From Subtercola frigoramans (GTDB taxonomy: Bacteria > Actinomycetota > Actinomycetes > Actinomycetales > Microbacteriaceae): a stretch of 64,000 nt of DNA. This document shows positions 1 to 8,534 of the stretch, piece after piece; the first letter of the stretch is position 1; every line of letters starts with the position of its first letter. Location: positions 1,426,001 to 1,490,000 of the forward strand of contig NZ_JAFBBU010000001.1 of NCBI RefSeq assembly GCF_016907385.1. Direction: 5' to 3'. A program made the position numbers and the translations under genes. Under the pieces are notes generated by a model. It made no database searches and was not told the DNA's origin. It saw only the letters and a list, made by a program, of their open reading frames with translations.

Positions 1-627
1 GTAGAGGTGGTAGCTGCCGCGAAGGGCTGCCGAGACCAGGATGATCGGCCAGGTGCCCCAGCCGATTCTGCGGAGTCTCTCGTAGAGAAAGCCGACGACG
101 ATCAGCTCTTCGGTGAGCGCTGCGCGCAGCGCCGACAACACGAGAACGGGAACGGTCCACCAGTAGTCACTCAGGGCATCCGGTTTCACATCGACCGTTA
201 TTCCGATCGCCCGGCCGAGGAAGTAGAAGGCGAGGCCCGGCACCGCGATCAGGAGGAGCAGGAACAGTGCTCGCCCGCTGTCTCTGAGTGGTTCGCTCCG
301 CGTGAATCCGAGGCGGATGAACGGGTTGACGGCGGATTGCCGCAGCAGATAGAAGGCGAGCAGAACAGGAACGATTGCAAACGCTATTCCGACAAGCTGG
401 TAGGCCAGGTCGAACCCCGAACGGTCGTTGAGGCTGTTGTTGATCGTTGCGGTCTGGGAGCCGAGCGGGGTCGACCGAGTTGACAGGTCGATGATCTGGA
501 TTATCGAGTAAACGGCTGAGGAACCGAGAGAAACGCCCAGTACCAGGGCGATCTCCCACCACCACCTGGCGCGACCGGAGAGAGGCTCTTCGTCGGCCGA
601 TTGGGCGGGTGAAGGGGCTTGATTCAT
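1..627 (-). CDS. CPBP family intramembrane metalloprotease, 3' part beyond left edge
   Basis: Multi-pass membrane protein of the CPBP/Abi family, putative intramembrane proteases. The frame is open from the ATG at 627 to the window edge (209 codons). The visible protein starts with a short polar tail and has hydrophobic segments at about residues 25-45, 75-95 and 115-135. Its hallmark is ALTEELIVVGFLYERL followed by a segment ending RGSYHLY. The paired Glu (EE) and the downstream His are the family's presumed metal ligands. The C-terminal part, with the last expected helices and a second conserved His, lies outside the window. It is transcribed divergently from the peptide-transport operon. 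No strong ribosome site precedes the ATG. The family call is firm from the motifs; the substrate is unknown. Confidence 0.75.
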   Translation of the reverse strand, partial: MNQAPSPAQSADEEPLSGRARWWWEIALVLGVSLGSSAVYSIIQIIDLSTRSTPLGSQTATINNSLNDRSGFDLAYQLVGIAFAIVPVLLAFYLLRQSAVNPFIRLGFTRSEPLRDSGRALFLLLLIAVPGLAFYFLGRAIGITVDVKPDALSDYWWTVPVLVLSALRAALTEELIVVGFLYERLRRIGWGTWPIILVSAALRGSYHLY

Positions 628-668
628 GCCGCCGCTTTCTTGCGTTGAAACCTATGAATTCGCAGAGA

Positions 669-685
669 TTGTGCAAAGAGCACAA
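669..685. promoter_or_regulatory. 17-bp dyad TTGTGC-N5-GCACAA, possible operator
   Basis: A perfect 6-bp inverted repeat in the 275-bp divergent region between the protease gene and the oligopeptide-binding-protein gene. The surrounding 690-735 is unusually A/T-rich for this genome, which fits a promoter zone. Its position would suit a transcription factor acting on either gene. No regulator is identified. Confidence 0.3.
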
Positions 686-902
686 CAATCCGGTGATTTT
701 AGTTTCTAGTATGTAACTTTTTTCACACGCATTTGGTTCTTCGCTCTACCCCTTTTAGGGTACTCGGTAGTCATCGAGCGCGCCGATCACCTCAGCGTGC
801 CCGATTTGCGAGGCTTTCACACGCGTCGTGAGCGACACATTCGATTCGAGACTTCGGCCACGAGCCGAGGTTCGAAATTCCCAGTTTGCACAGGAGGAAA
901 CC

Positions 903-2519
903 TTGAGAATCAGTCGTATTGGAGTGGGCGTCGTCGCTCTGGCAGCAGCCAGCGCGCTCGTGCTCACCGGATGCGCAAGCGGGGGCAGCAGCACGCCCAC
1001 CGCGAGTGCCAACACGTCAGCGATCATCACCACGAACGGCTCAGAGCCGCAGAACCCGCTGATCCCGACCAACACCAACGAGACCGGTGGCGGCAAGATC
1101 ACGGACAACATCTTCGCTGGACTCGTCTACTACGACGAGAAGGGCGCTCCGCAGAACGATGTCGCCGATTCCATCACGACGACCGACTCCACCACCTTCA
1201 CGATCAAGCTCAAGCCGAACGAGAAGTTCACGAACGGTGAGGCCGTCACATCTGACTCCTTCATCAATGCCTGGCAGTACGGCGCGCTCCTCAGCAACGC
1301 GCAGCTGAACAGCTACTTCTTCGAAGACATCGAGGGCTTCAGCTACGACGCAGACTCACCCCTCACCGGTCTGAAGAAGATCGACGACACCTCCTTCACG
1401 GTCACCCTGACCGCGCCTCACTCGGACTTCCCGCTCCGCCTCGGCTACACGGCGTTCATGCCGCTGCCGAGCGTTGCGTTCACCGATCTGAAGGCATTCG
1501 GCGAGAACCCGATCGGAAACGGCCCGTACAAGCTGGCTTCGACCGGCGCCTGGCAGCACAACGTCAAGATCGACCTCGTGTCGAACCCTGACTACACGGG
1601 TGGCCGCAAGCCGCTGAACGGTGGCCTGACCATCACGTTCTACCCGACTGCTGACGCGGCGTACGCCGACCTGCAGGCGAACAACGTCGACGTGATCGAC
1701 CAGATCCCCGACAGCGCGTACGCCACCTACAAGACCGACCTCGGTGACCGTGCGGTCAACCAGCCGGCCGCGATCTTCCAGTCCTTCACCATTCCGGATC
1801 GCCTGGCTCACTTCAGCGGCCAGGAAGGCCAGCTTCGTCGCCAGGCGATCTCAGAGGCGATCGACCGCGCGACCATCACCAAGGTGATCTTCGAAGACAC
1901 CCGCACGCCGGCCAGTGACTTCACGTCGCCGGTCATCGACGGATGGTCGGACTCGATCTCGGGCTCAGACGTTCTGAAGTACAACGTCGACGACGCCAAG
2001 AAGCTGTGGGCAGAGGCTGACGCCATCTCACCGTGGACCGGCACCTTCCAGATCGCGTACAACGCAGACGGTGGCCACCAGGGCTGGGTCGACGCTGTCT
2101 CGAACAACCTGAAGAACAACCTCGGTATCGACGCCTCGGGCGCACCGTCACCGACGTTCAAGCAGGTTCGTACGGCCATCACCGACCGCACGATCCAGAC
2201 CGCGTTCCGCACCGGATGGCAGGCCGACTACCCCGGCCTGTTCAACTTCCTCGGCCCGATCTACGCGACCAACGCCGGCTCGAACGACGGAGACTACTCG
2301 AACCCCGCGTTCGACGCGCTCCTGGCCAAGGGCTCGCAGGAGACCGACAGCGCTACAGCGAACAAGGACTACCAGGACGCCCAGACCATCCTGTTCAAGG
2401 ACCTGCCCGCAATCCCGCTGTGGTACTCCAACGTGACCGGTGGCTTCAGCACCGCAGTGTCGAACGTGCACTTCGGCTGGAACTCGGTACCGCTGTACTA
2501 CGAAATCACCAAGGGCTAA
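903..2519 (+). CDS. ABC transporter substrate-binding lipoprotein, oligopeptide/dipeptide type
   Basis: Extracytoplasmic solute-binding protein (SBP_bac_5 family) that captures peptides for the importer encoded downstream. I start it at the TTG at 903 because an exact AGGAGG lies at 892-897; the frame is open further upstream without a better site. The 538-residue product begins with a lipoprotein signal peptide ending LVLTGC (lipidated Cys24), then a Ser/Thr/Ala linker and the family body, including an NPL(I/L)PTNTNE segment typical of the N-terminal lobe. It is the first gene of an importer operon and is separated from the permeases by a strong hairpin, an arrangement that usually lets the binding protein be made in excess. 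In mycobacteria a distant homologue (LpqW) also lies beside typA. The exact ligand cannot be read from sequence. Confidence 0.9.
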   Translation: MRISRIGVGVVALAAASALVLTGCASGGSSTPTASANTSAIITTNGSEPQNPLIPTNTNETGGGKITDNIFAGLVYYDEKGAPQNDVADSITTTDSTTFTIKLKPNEKFTNGEAVTSDSFINAWQYGALLSNAQLNSYFFEDIEGFSYDADSPLTGLKKIDDTSFTVTLTAPHSDFPLRLGYTAFMPLPSVAFTDLKAFGENPIGNGPYKLASTGAWQHNVKIDLVSNPDYTGGRKPLNGGLTITFYPTADAAYADLQANNVDVIDQIPDSAYATYKTDLGDRAVNQPAAIFQSFTIPDRLAHFSGQEGQLRRQAISEAIDRATITKVIFEDTRTPASDFTSPVIDGWSDSISGSDVLKYNVDDAKKLWAEADAISPWTGTFQIAYNADGGHQGWVDAVSNNLKNNLGIDASGAPSPTFKQVRTAITDRTIQTAFRTGWQADYPGLFNFLGPIYATNAGSNDGDYSNPAFDALLAKGSQETDSATANKDYQDAQTILFKDLPAIPLWYSNVTGGFSTAVSNVHFGWNSVPLYYEITKG

Positions 2520-2534
2520 CACCAGCCCAGACAT

Positions 2535-2571
2535 CTGCAGGGGCGGTGGCGAGGAGCTGCCGCCCCTGCAG
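2535..2571 (+). terminator. Intercistronic hairpin after the binding-protein gene
   Basis: A perfect 12-bp stem, CTGCAGGGGCGG (2535-2546) with CCGCCCCTGCAG (2560-2571), which can continue inward through G-U pairs to a GAGGA loop. It starts 15 bases after the stop codon and has no T-run. It is better read as a partial terminator or mRNA-stabilising structure than as a full stop, because the permease genes follow in the same direction. Confidence 0.6.
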
Positions 2572-2602
2572 TGTGATTCCGACAGTTATGCCGGCCGCGG
2601 GG

Positions 2603-2627
2603 TTTCGAACGAGTAGCCTGTTCGAAA
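2603..2627. promoter_or_regulatory. Dyad TTTCGAAC-N9-GTTCGAAA before the permease genes
   Basis: A perfect 8-bp inverted repeat with a 9-base spacer, 73 bases before the first permease start. It could be an operator or a second RNA hairpin between the binding protein and permease genes. No function is assigned. Confidence 0.3.
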
Positions 2628-2699
2628 GCCCGTGGCCCGTCACAGTAAGGTCAACTTCTCCCTATGCGCATCCAACCCGAAGCCCAGGCCAGTTAGGCT

Positions 2700-3629
2700 A
2701 TGGCAGGTTACATCTTCCGCCGCGTTCTGCAGGCGATACCCGTCTTTCTGGGAACGACGTTCCTCATCTACTTCATGGTCTTCGCCATGCCGGGCGACCC
2801 CATCGTCGCACTCTTCGGGGACAAGACCCCGAACCCTGCCGTCGTCGCCCAGCTCCGCGCCCAGTACCACCTCGACGATCCCTTCCTGGTCCAGTACTTC
2901 CGCTACATCGCAGGCATCTTCCAGGGCAATTTCGGCATCTCGTTCTCGGGTGAACCCGTGAGCCAGGTGCTCGCACGAACCTTCCCCGTGACTATCCGGC
3001 TGGCGATCATCGCCCTTCTCATCGAGACCATCGCCGGAATCTTCGTCGGTCTGGTCTCCGGCCTCCGCAAGGGCAAGCTCTTCGACAACTCCTCGCTGGT
3101 GATCAGTCTCATCCTGATCTCGCTGCCGATCTTCGTCATCGCCTTCGTCGCGCAGTTCGTCTTCGGGGTCCAGCTGGGCTGGGCCCGAACCACGGTCAGG
3201 CCCGATGCGCCGCTGGCCGACCTCATCCTGCCCGCGATCGTGCTGGCGAGCATCAGCTTTGCGCAGATCATCAGGCTGACCCGATCATCGGTGATCGAGA
3301 CGTCGAGCCTCGATTTCGTGCGCACGGCGTACGGCAAGGGGCTCGGGCGTCGGCGCATCATCCCGGTGCACATTCTGCGCAACTCGCTGATTCCTGTCGT
3401 CACGTACCTCGCCACCGACTTCGGAGTCCTGTTGGTCGGTGCGACAGTCACCGAGGGTATCTTCAACGTTCCGGGCGTCGGCAATACGCTCTATCAGGCC
3501 ATCATCAGGGGTGAGGGGCCCACGGTGGTGTCATTCGTCACCGTGATGGTGCTGATCTACCTCGTCGTCAACCTCGTCGTGGACCTGCTGTACGGCCTGC
3601 TCGACCCAAGGATCCGCTATGTCAAATAA
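2700..3629 (+). CDS. ABC transporter permease, DppB/OppB type
   Basis: First inner-membrane permease of the peptide importer, 309 residues and six predicted helices (about 10-30, 98-120, 132-155, 176-192, 236-256, 278-300). The cytoplasmic EAA loop that contacts the ATPase is at about 206-226 (RTAYGKGLGRR). It carries the conserved MPGDP after the first helix and ends LLDPRIRYVK, as DppB proteins do. The ATG at 2700 fits the conserved family start. It overlaps the next permease gene by 11 bases, so the two are translationally coupled. Confidence 0.92.
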   Translation: MAGYIFRRVLQAIPVFLGTTFLIYFMVFAMPGDPIVALFGDKTPNPAVVAQLRAQYHLDDPFLVQYFRYIAGIFQGNFGISFSGEPVSQVLARTFPVTIRLAIIALLIETIAGIFVGLVSGLRKGKLFDNSSLVISLILISLPIFVIAFVAQFVFGVQLGWARTTVRPDAPLADLILPAIVLASISFAQIIRLTRSSVIETSSLDFVRTAYGKGLGRRRIIPVHILRNSLIPVVTYLATDFGVLLVGATVTEGIFNVPGVGNTLYQAIIRGEGPTVVSFVTVMVLIYLVVNLVVDLLYGLLDPRIRYVK

Positions 3630-4605
3630 CATCATCGACACACCCGAAGCGCTCGGCTCCGACGCCCCGCGCTCGAGAGACCACTTCGTCGCCCCTCTCG
3701 AAGAGACCCCTCTGGTCGCCATCGACGTTGTCAACGTCGCCGAGAAGCCCAGCAACCTGTGGATCGACGCCTGGCGTGACGCACGCCGGCGCCCGATCTT
3801 CTGGATCTCGGGTGCGCTCATCCTGCTCGTGTGCATCGTCGCTCTGTTCCCGTGGCTCTTCACGCAAACGCCTCCCAACAACGGCTGCGATCTGCACTTC
3901 AGCAATGGCGGACCCACCGACGGGCATCCGCTCGGCTTCACGAAGCAGGGCTGCGATGTCTACTCGCGCATCATCAATGGCACCTCGACCTCACTCGCAG
4001 TGGGAATCATCGTCATCATTCTGACCACGGTGCTCGGTATCGTCTTCGGAGCATTCGCCGGTTTCTATGGTGGAGCGATCGATGCAACGCTCTCCCGCGT
4101 CGGCGATATCTTCTTCTCGATCCCCTACATCCTCGCGGCGATCGTCATCATGTCGGTGCTCGCGGAGTACCGGAGCGTGTGGACGATCTCCCTGGCGATC
4201 GGTATCTTCGCCTGGCCATCCACGGCCAGGGTGCTGAGAGCCGAGATCCTCCGAGTGAAGAACGCCGACTTCGTGATGGCGTCAGAAGCGCTCGGCGTGT
4301 CGAGGTTCCGCATCCTCTGGCGCCACGTCATGCCCAACTCGATCGCACCCGTCATCGCCATCACGACGATCTCGCTCGCTGGCGCCATTGTGGCCGAAGC
4401 GACGCTCTCGTTCCTCGGCGTTGGGCTCGGCAGCGACATCATGTCGTGGGGCAACGACATCAACCAGGCCCAGCGCGACATCCGCACCAACCCGCAGACC
4501 CTGATCTACCCCTCGATCGCCCTCTCCGTCACTGTCTTCTCGTTCATTCTCATGGGCGAGGTCATCCGGGATGCGCTCGACCCGAAAGCGAGAGCACTCC
4601 GATGA
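3619..4605 (+). CDS. ABC transporter permease, DppC/OppC type
   Basis: Second permease of the importer, 328 residues. A polar N-terminal tail of about 55 residues, longer than usual, precedes helix 1 (about 61-80). An extracytoplasmic loop then carries the family motif HPLGFTKQGCDVYSR (about 103-117), where most relatives have HPxGTDxxGRDVxSR. Five further helices follow. The EAA loop is near 218-240 (MASEALGVSRFRILWRH) and the C-terminus reads RDALDPKAR. The stop overlaps the ATPase start as ATGA, placing the three genes in one transcription unit. Confidence 0.92.
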   Translation: MSNNIIDTPEALGSDAPRSRDHFVAPLEETPLVAIDVVNVAEKPSNLWIDAWRDARRRPIFWISGALILLVCIVALFPWLFTQTPPNNGCDLHFSNGGPTDGHPLGFTKQGCDVYSRIINGTSTSLAVGIIVIILTTVLGIVFGAFAGFYGGAIDATLSRVGDIFFSIPYILAAIVIMSVLAEYRSVWTISLAIGIFAWPSTARVLRAEILRVKNADFVMASEALGVSRFRILWRHVMPNSIAPVIAITTISLAGAIVAEATLSFLGVGLGSDIMSWGNDINQAQRDIRTNPQTLIYPSIALSVTVFSFILMGEVIRDALDPKARALR

Positions 4606-6344
4606 GTTCTAGCCAGGCTTCACAGACACCGGATGCCCAGGCCCCGCTGCTCGAGATCAAGAACCTGCAGGTCGGCTTCCGTACGACCGGCGGTATCGTG
4701 CCTGCGGTTCGCGGAGCGAGCCTGACCCTGCGGGCGGGCAAGACGCTCGCCATCGTGGGGGAGTCGGGGTCAGGAAAATCGACCACCGCACACGCCATCA
4801 TCAACCTGCTGCCGGGCTCGGGTCTGATCACCGGCGGCGAGATCCTGTTCGAGGGACGCGACCTGACCACGTTCACCGAGCGGGAGATGGAAGACATCCG
4901 CGGCAAGCTGATCGGTTTTGTCCCCCAGGACCCGATGTCGAACCTGAACCCTGTGTGGAGCATCGGGTTCCAGGTCGAAGAGGCCATCAAGGCCAACGGC
5001 ATCGCCAAAGGCCGCAAGGAGATCAAGAAGCACGCCATCACGGTGCTCAAGGAGGCGGGGCTCGCCGACGCTGACAAGCGGCTGCGGCAGTTCCCGCACC
5101 AGTTCTCCGGCGGCATGCGCCAGCGGGTACTCATCGGTATGGGGCTCTCGTCCCGGCCCAAGCTTCTCATCGCCGACGAGCCGACCTCGGCCCTCGATGT
5201 CACCGTGCAGCGCACCATTCTCGACAACCTCGAGAAGCTCACCAGGGAGACGGGCACAGCGCTCCTCTTCATCACTCACGACCTCGGGCTCGCCGCCGAA
5301 CGTGCCGAGCAGCTCGTCGTTATGTACAAGGGCCAGATCGTCGAATCGGGCCCTTCGCGCGAGATCCTCGCCAACCCGATTCACCCCTACACCCAGCGCC
5401 TCGTGGCTGCAGCTCCCAGCCTCGCCTCGCGTCGCATCCAGTCGTCGGTGCACAAACTCACCGACCTGGACTACTCGGCGACCAAGGTGACAGAGGGCCT
5501 CGACCTCATCGAGACCGCAGAATCCCGTGCCGAGGCAGTGGCTGCAGCTCCGGCGAAGGCCCCTGCGATCGTGGTCGATAACCTCACCAAGGTCTACAAG
5601 ATCCGCGGCAACAAGGAGCCCTTGACTGCGGTCGACGACGTCTCGTTCGCGATCGAGCGCGGCACGACGACGGCTCTGGTGGGCGAATCGGGCTCGGGGA
5701 AGTCGACCGTCGCCAAGATGCTCCTGCGGCTCGAAGACGCGACGGCCGGCAAGATCCTGATCGACGGAACCGACACCGCGCCACTCAAGGGGCGCGAACT
5801 GCTCGCGCTGCGCAGAAAGATGCAGCCTGTCTTCCAGGATCCCTACGGCTCGCTCGACCCGCTCCGCAACATCGGCAACACCATCAGTGAACCGCTGCAC
5901 ACCCACAGGGTCGGTGACGCACAGTCGCGCCGTGACAGGGTGCACGAGCTGCTCGACCAGGTTTCGTTGCCGCGCACCCTGTCGACCCGGTACCCGAACG
6001 AGCTCTCTGGTGGCCAGCGCCAGCGCGTCGCGATCGCACGTGCCCTGGCGCTCAAACCCGACATCGTCATTCTCGACGAGGCCGTATCGGCGCTGGATGT
6101 GCTTGTGCAGGCCCAGATCCTGCAACTGTTGTCTGACCTGCAGACCGAACTCGACCTCACGTATCTCTTCATCACGCACGACCTCGCGGTCGTGCGGGTG
6201 ATCGCTGACAACGTCTGCGTCATGCAGCGCGGAAAGATCGTCGAGAAGGCCACAACGAACGAGGTGTTCGACAACCCGCGCATGGATTACACTAAAGAGT
6301 TGCTGAACGCGATCCCCGGGGCCGGAATCGCCCTCGGAGTTTAA
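4602..6344 (+). CDS. Fused dipeptide ABC transporter ATPase (DppD-DppF type)
   Basis: Energy-coupling subunit with two complete ABC domains in one 580-residue chain, where many bacteria use two proteins. Each half has a Walker A GESGSGKST (about 53-61 and 361-369), a signature (FSGGMRQRV near 168; LSGGQRQRV near 467) and a Walker B (LLIADEPTSALD near 188; IVILDEAVSALD near 488). The second half has Ala-Val where EPTS is usual. The first half ends in the oligopeptide-type C-terminal extension (NPIHPYTQRLVAAAP), which marks peptide or nickel importers. The open frame runs upstream through the permease gene, but the ATG at 4602 gives the normal start and the ATGA overlap. Confidence 0.93.
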   Translation: MSSSQASQTPDAQAPLLEIKNLQVGFRTTGGIVPAVRGASLTLRAGKTLAIVGESGSGKSTTAHAIINLLPGSGLITGGEILFEGRDLTTFTEREMEDIRGKLIGFVPQDPMSNLNPVWSIGFQVEEAIKANGIAKGRKEIKKHAITVLKEAGLADADKRLRQFPHQFSGGMRQRVLIGMGLSSRPKLLIADEPTSALDVTVQRTILDNLEKLTRETGTALLFITHDLGLAAERAEQLVVMYKGQIVESGPSREILANPIHPYTQRLVAAAPSLASRRIQSSVHKLTDLDYSATKVTEGLDLIETAESRAEAVAAAPAKAPAIVVDNLTKVYKIRGNKEPLTAVDDVSFAIERGTTTALVGESGSGKSTVAKMLLRLEDATAGKILIDGTDTAPLKGRELLALRRKMQPVFQDPYGSLDPLRNIGNTISEPLHTHRVGDAQSRRDRVHELLDQVSLPRTLSTRYPNELSGGQRQRVAIARALALKPDIVILDEAVSALDVLVQAQILQLLSDLQTELDLTYLFITHDLAVVRVIADNVCVMQRGKIVEKATTNEVFDNPRMDYTKELLNAIPGAGIALGV

Positions 6345-6379
6345 CGCCGCGTTCACAACCTGCGTGTATTCTCCTGCTG

Positions 6380-6449
6380 GGCGAGCCCCGGCGAAGAACA
6401 CAATCCTGAGGGCGTCGCTGCCCCAACCCGTTTATTCGTCGGGCTCGCC
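6380..6449. terminator. Imperfect dyad between the peptide operon and typA
   Basis: GGCGAGCCCCGGCGAA (6380-6395) and TTCGTCGGGCTCGCC (6435-6449) can pair with a single bulge and one mismatch around a 39-base loop. It lies after the ATPase stop and 38 bases before typA, so it could end the first operon or form part of the typA leader. There is no T-run. Confidence 0.35.
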
Positions 6450-6487
6450 ACCAGTTTGAGTCCGCATTACATTGAGGACGATCATCC

Positions 6488-8401
6488 ATGGCGTCAGCCA
6501 CCCGCGATGACCTACGTAACGTAGCCATTGTTGCCCACGTCGACCACGGCAAGACCACGCTTGTCGACGCGATGCTCAAGCAGACCAACTCCTTCGACGC
6601 CCACTTCGAGGGCGAAGACCGCATGATGGACTCGAATGACCTGGAACGCGAAAAGGGCATCACCATCCTCGCGAAGAACACCTCGGTGCTCTACAGCGGA
6701 AAGCACGCGAATGGCAAGAACATTGTCATCAACGTGATCGACACCCCGGGCCACGCCGACTTCGGCGGTGAGGTCGAGCGCGGCCTCTCCATGGTCGACG
6801 GTGTTGTGCTGCTCGTCGACGCTTCTGAGGGCCCGCTGCCGCAGACGCGCTTCGTGCTGCGCAAGGCGCTCGAGGCGAACCTCCCGGTCATCCTGCTGGT
6901 CAACAAGACAGACCGGCCGGATGCCCGGATCGACGAGGTCATCGCCGAGAGCCAGGACCTGTTGCTCGGCCTCGCCTCTGACATGTCAGATGATCACCCC
7001 GACCTCGATCTCGATGCCGTGCTCGACGTGCCCATCGTCTATGCCTCGGGCCGTGCCGGCGCCGCGTCGAACAACAAGCCCGAGAACGGTACGCTGCCCG
7101 ACAACGACGACCTCGAGCCCCTCTTCGAGGCAATCCTGAAGCACGTTCCAGCGCCCGTCTACGATGACGAGCACCCGCTGCAGGCGCACGTCACCAACCT
7201 CGACGCTTCCCCGTTCCTCGGGCGCCTCGCGCTGCTTCGCATCTTCAACGGCCACATCAAGAAGGGCCAGCAGGTCGCCTGGGTGCGCCACGATGGTTCC
7301 GTTCAGAACGTCAAGCTCACCGAACTGCTCATCACGAAGGCTCTCACCCGCTTTCCGACGGAGACGGCCGGCCCCGGTGACATCGTCGCCATCGCCGGTA
7401 TCGAGGAGATCACCATCGGTGACACGATCAGTGACCCCGAAGACGTGCGCCCCCTGCCGATCATCACGGTCGACGACCCTGCCATCTCGATGACGATCGG
7501 CACGAACACGTCGCCGATGATCGGCCGCACCAAGGGCTCGAAGGTCACCGCCCGCATGGTGAAGGATCGCCTCGACCGCGAGCTGGTCGGTAACGTCTCG
7601 CTGAAGGTCGTCGACATCGGTCGCCCTGACGCGTGGGAGGTTCAGGGCCGTGGAGAACTCGCCCTCGCCATCCTCGTGGAGCAGATGCGCCGCGAAGGCT
7701 TCGAACTCACCGTCGGCAAGCCGCAGGTGGTCACCAAGCAGGTCAACGGCAAGACCCACGAACCGTTCGAGCACCTCACGGTCGACGCGCCCGAGGAATT
7801 CCTCGGCGCGATCACCCAGCTTCTCGCCTCGCGCAAGGGCATGATGGAGACCATGCAGAACCACGGCACCGGCTGGGTTCGCATGGAGTTCATCGTTCCG
7901 TCCCGTGGGCTCATCGGGTTCCGCACCGAGTTCCTCACCACGACGCGTGGTACCGGCATCGCCAACGCGATCTCGCACGGCTACGGCCCCTGGGCCGGAC
8001 CGATCGTCACCCGCAACAACGGCTCGATCGTCGCAGACCGCTCGGGTGTTGTCACGCCGTTCGCCATCGTCAACCTGCAGGAGCGCATGTCGTTCTTCGT
8101 GGAACCGACGCAGGAGGTCTACGAAGGCATGGTCATCGGCGAGAACTCGCGCGCCGACGACATGGATGTGAACATCACCAAGGAGAAGCAGCTCACCAAC
8201 ATGCGCCAGTCGACGTCTGACACGTTCGAGCGCATGACCCCCTCGCGCAAGCTGACCCTCGAAGAGAGCCTCGAATTCGCTCGCGAAGACGAGTGCGTCG
8301 AGGTCACGCCCGAGTGGGTGCGCATCCGCAAGGTCGAGCTCTCGGCTCAGGCCCGCCAGCGCAGCGCGAGCCGCGTCAAGAGCCAGAACGCAAACGCCTA
8401 A
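6488..8401 (+). CDS. typA: Translational GTPase TypA/BipA
   Basis: Ribosome-associated GTPase of the elongation-factor superfamily, involved in ribosome assembly and stress or cold adaptation. It has 637 residues, close to the usual length. The G-domain motifs are [10 protein letters not shown] (about 17-26), the switch region with [17 protein letters not shown] and NKTD. EF-G-like domains and the BipA-specific C-terminal domain follow, with [16 protein letters not shown] and GYGPWAGPI. The ATG at 6488 follows GAGGA and is the family start. It stands alone between the peptide operon and a convergent gene. Confidence 0.97.
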   Translation: MASATRDDLRNVAIVAHVDHGKTTLVDAMLKQTNSFDAHFEGEDRMMDSNDLEREKGITILAKNTSVLYSGKHANGKNIVINVIDTPGHADFGGEVERGLSMVDGVVLLVDASEGPLPQTRFVLRKALEANLPVILLVNKTDRPDARIDEVIAESQDLLLGLASDMSDDHPDLDLDAVLDVPIVYASGRAGAASNNKPENGTLPDNDDLEPLFEAILKHVPAPVYDDEHPLQAHVTNLDASPFLGRLALLRIFNGHIKKGQQVAWVRHDGSVQNVKLTELLITKALTRFPTETAGPGDIVAIAGIEEITIGDTISDPEDVRPLPIITVDDPAISMTIGTNTSPMIGRTKGSKVTARMVKDRLDRELVGNVSLKVVDIGRPDAWEVQGRGELALAILVEQMRREGFELTVGKPQVVTKQVNGKTHEPFEHLTVDAPEEFLGAITQLLASRKGMMETMQNHGTGWVRMEFIVPSRGLIGFRTEFLTTTRGTGIANAISHGYGPWAGPIVTRNNGSIVADRSGVVTPFAIVNLQERMSFFVEPTQEVYEGMVIGENSRADDMDVNITKEKQLTNMRQSTSDTFERMTPSRKLTLEESLEFAREDECVEVTPEWVRIRKVELSAQARQRSASRVKSQNANA

Positions 8402-8426
8402 CCGGCACCTGCGCTTCCGTTCCACT

Positions 8427-8493
8427 CTGTGAGGCGGTTGCGACGAGTTGAGACACGTCTACGTGCCTCACTTTCGTCGCGGCCGCCTCACAG
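8427..8493. terminator. Long imperfect palindrome (about 32-bp arms) between convergent genes
   Basis: CTGTGAGGCGG (8427-8437) pairs exactly with CCGCCTCACAG (8483-8493). Pairing continues inward through GCGACGA/TCGTCGC and ACACGT/ACGTGC with few mismatches, making a hairpin of 67 bases. It lies 26 bases after typA and before the 3' end of the minus-strand polymerase gene, so it may terminate both. The arms are much longer than an ordinary terminator and resemble a small palindromic mobile repeat. Confidence 0.55.
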
Positions 8494-8534
8494 TTCATTA
8501 AGCGCCACGGCGCAGTGCCGTGCCGCGCCGCGCA

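Noticed and set aside
3831..4601. 257-codon upstream extension of the fused ATPase
   Set aside because: It overlaps the DppC permease gene in another frame and has no resemblance to a protein family; the ATG at 4602 is the normal start.
6986..8425. 479-codon frame antisense to typA
   Set aside because: typA is complete and conserved on the other strand; the antisense product is a composition artefact of high GC3.
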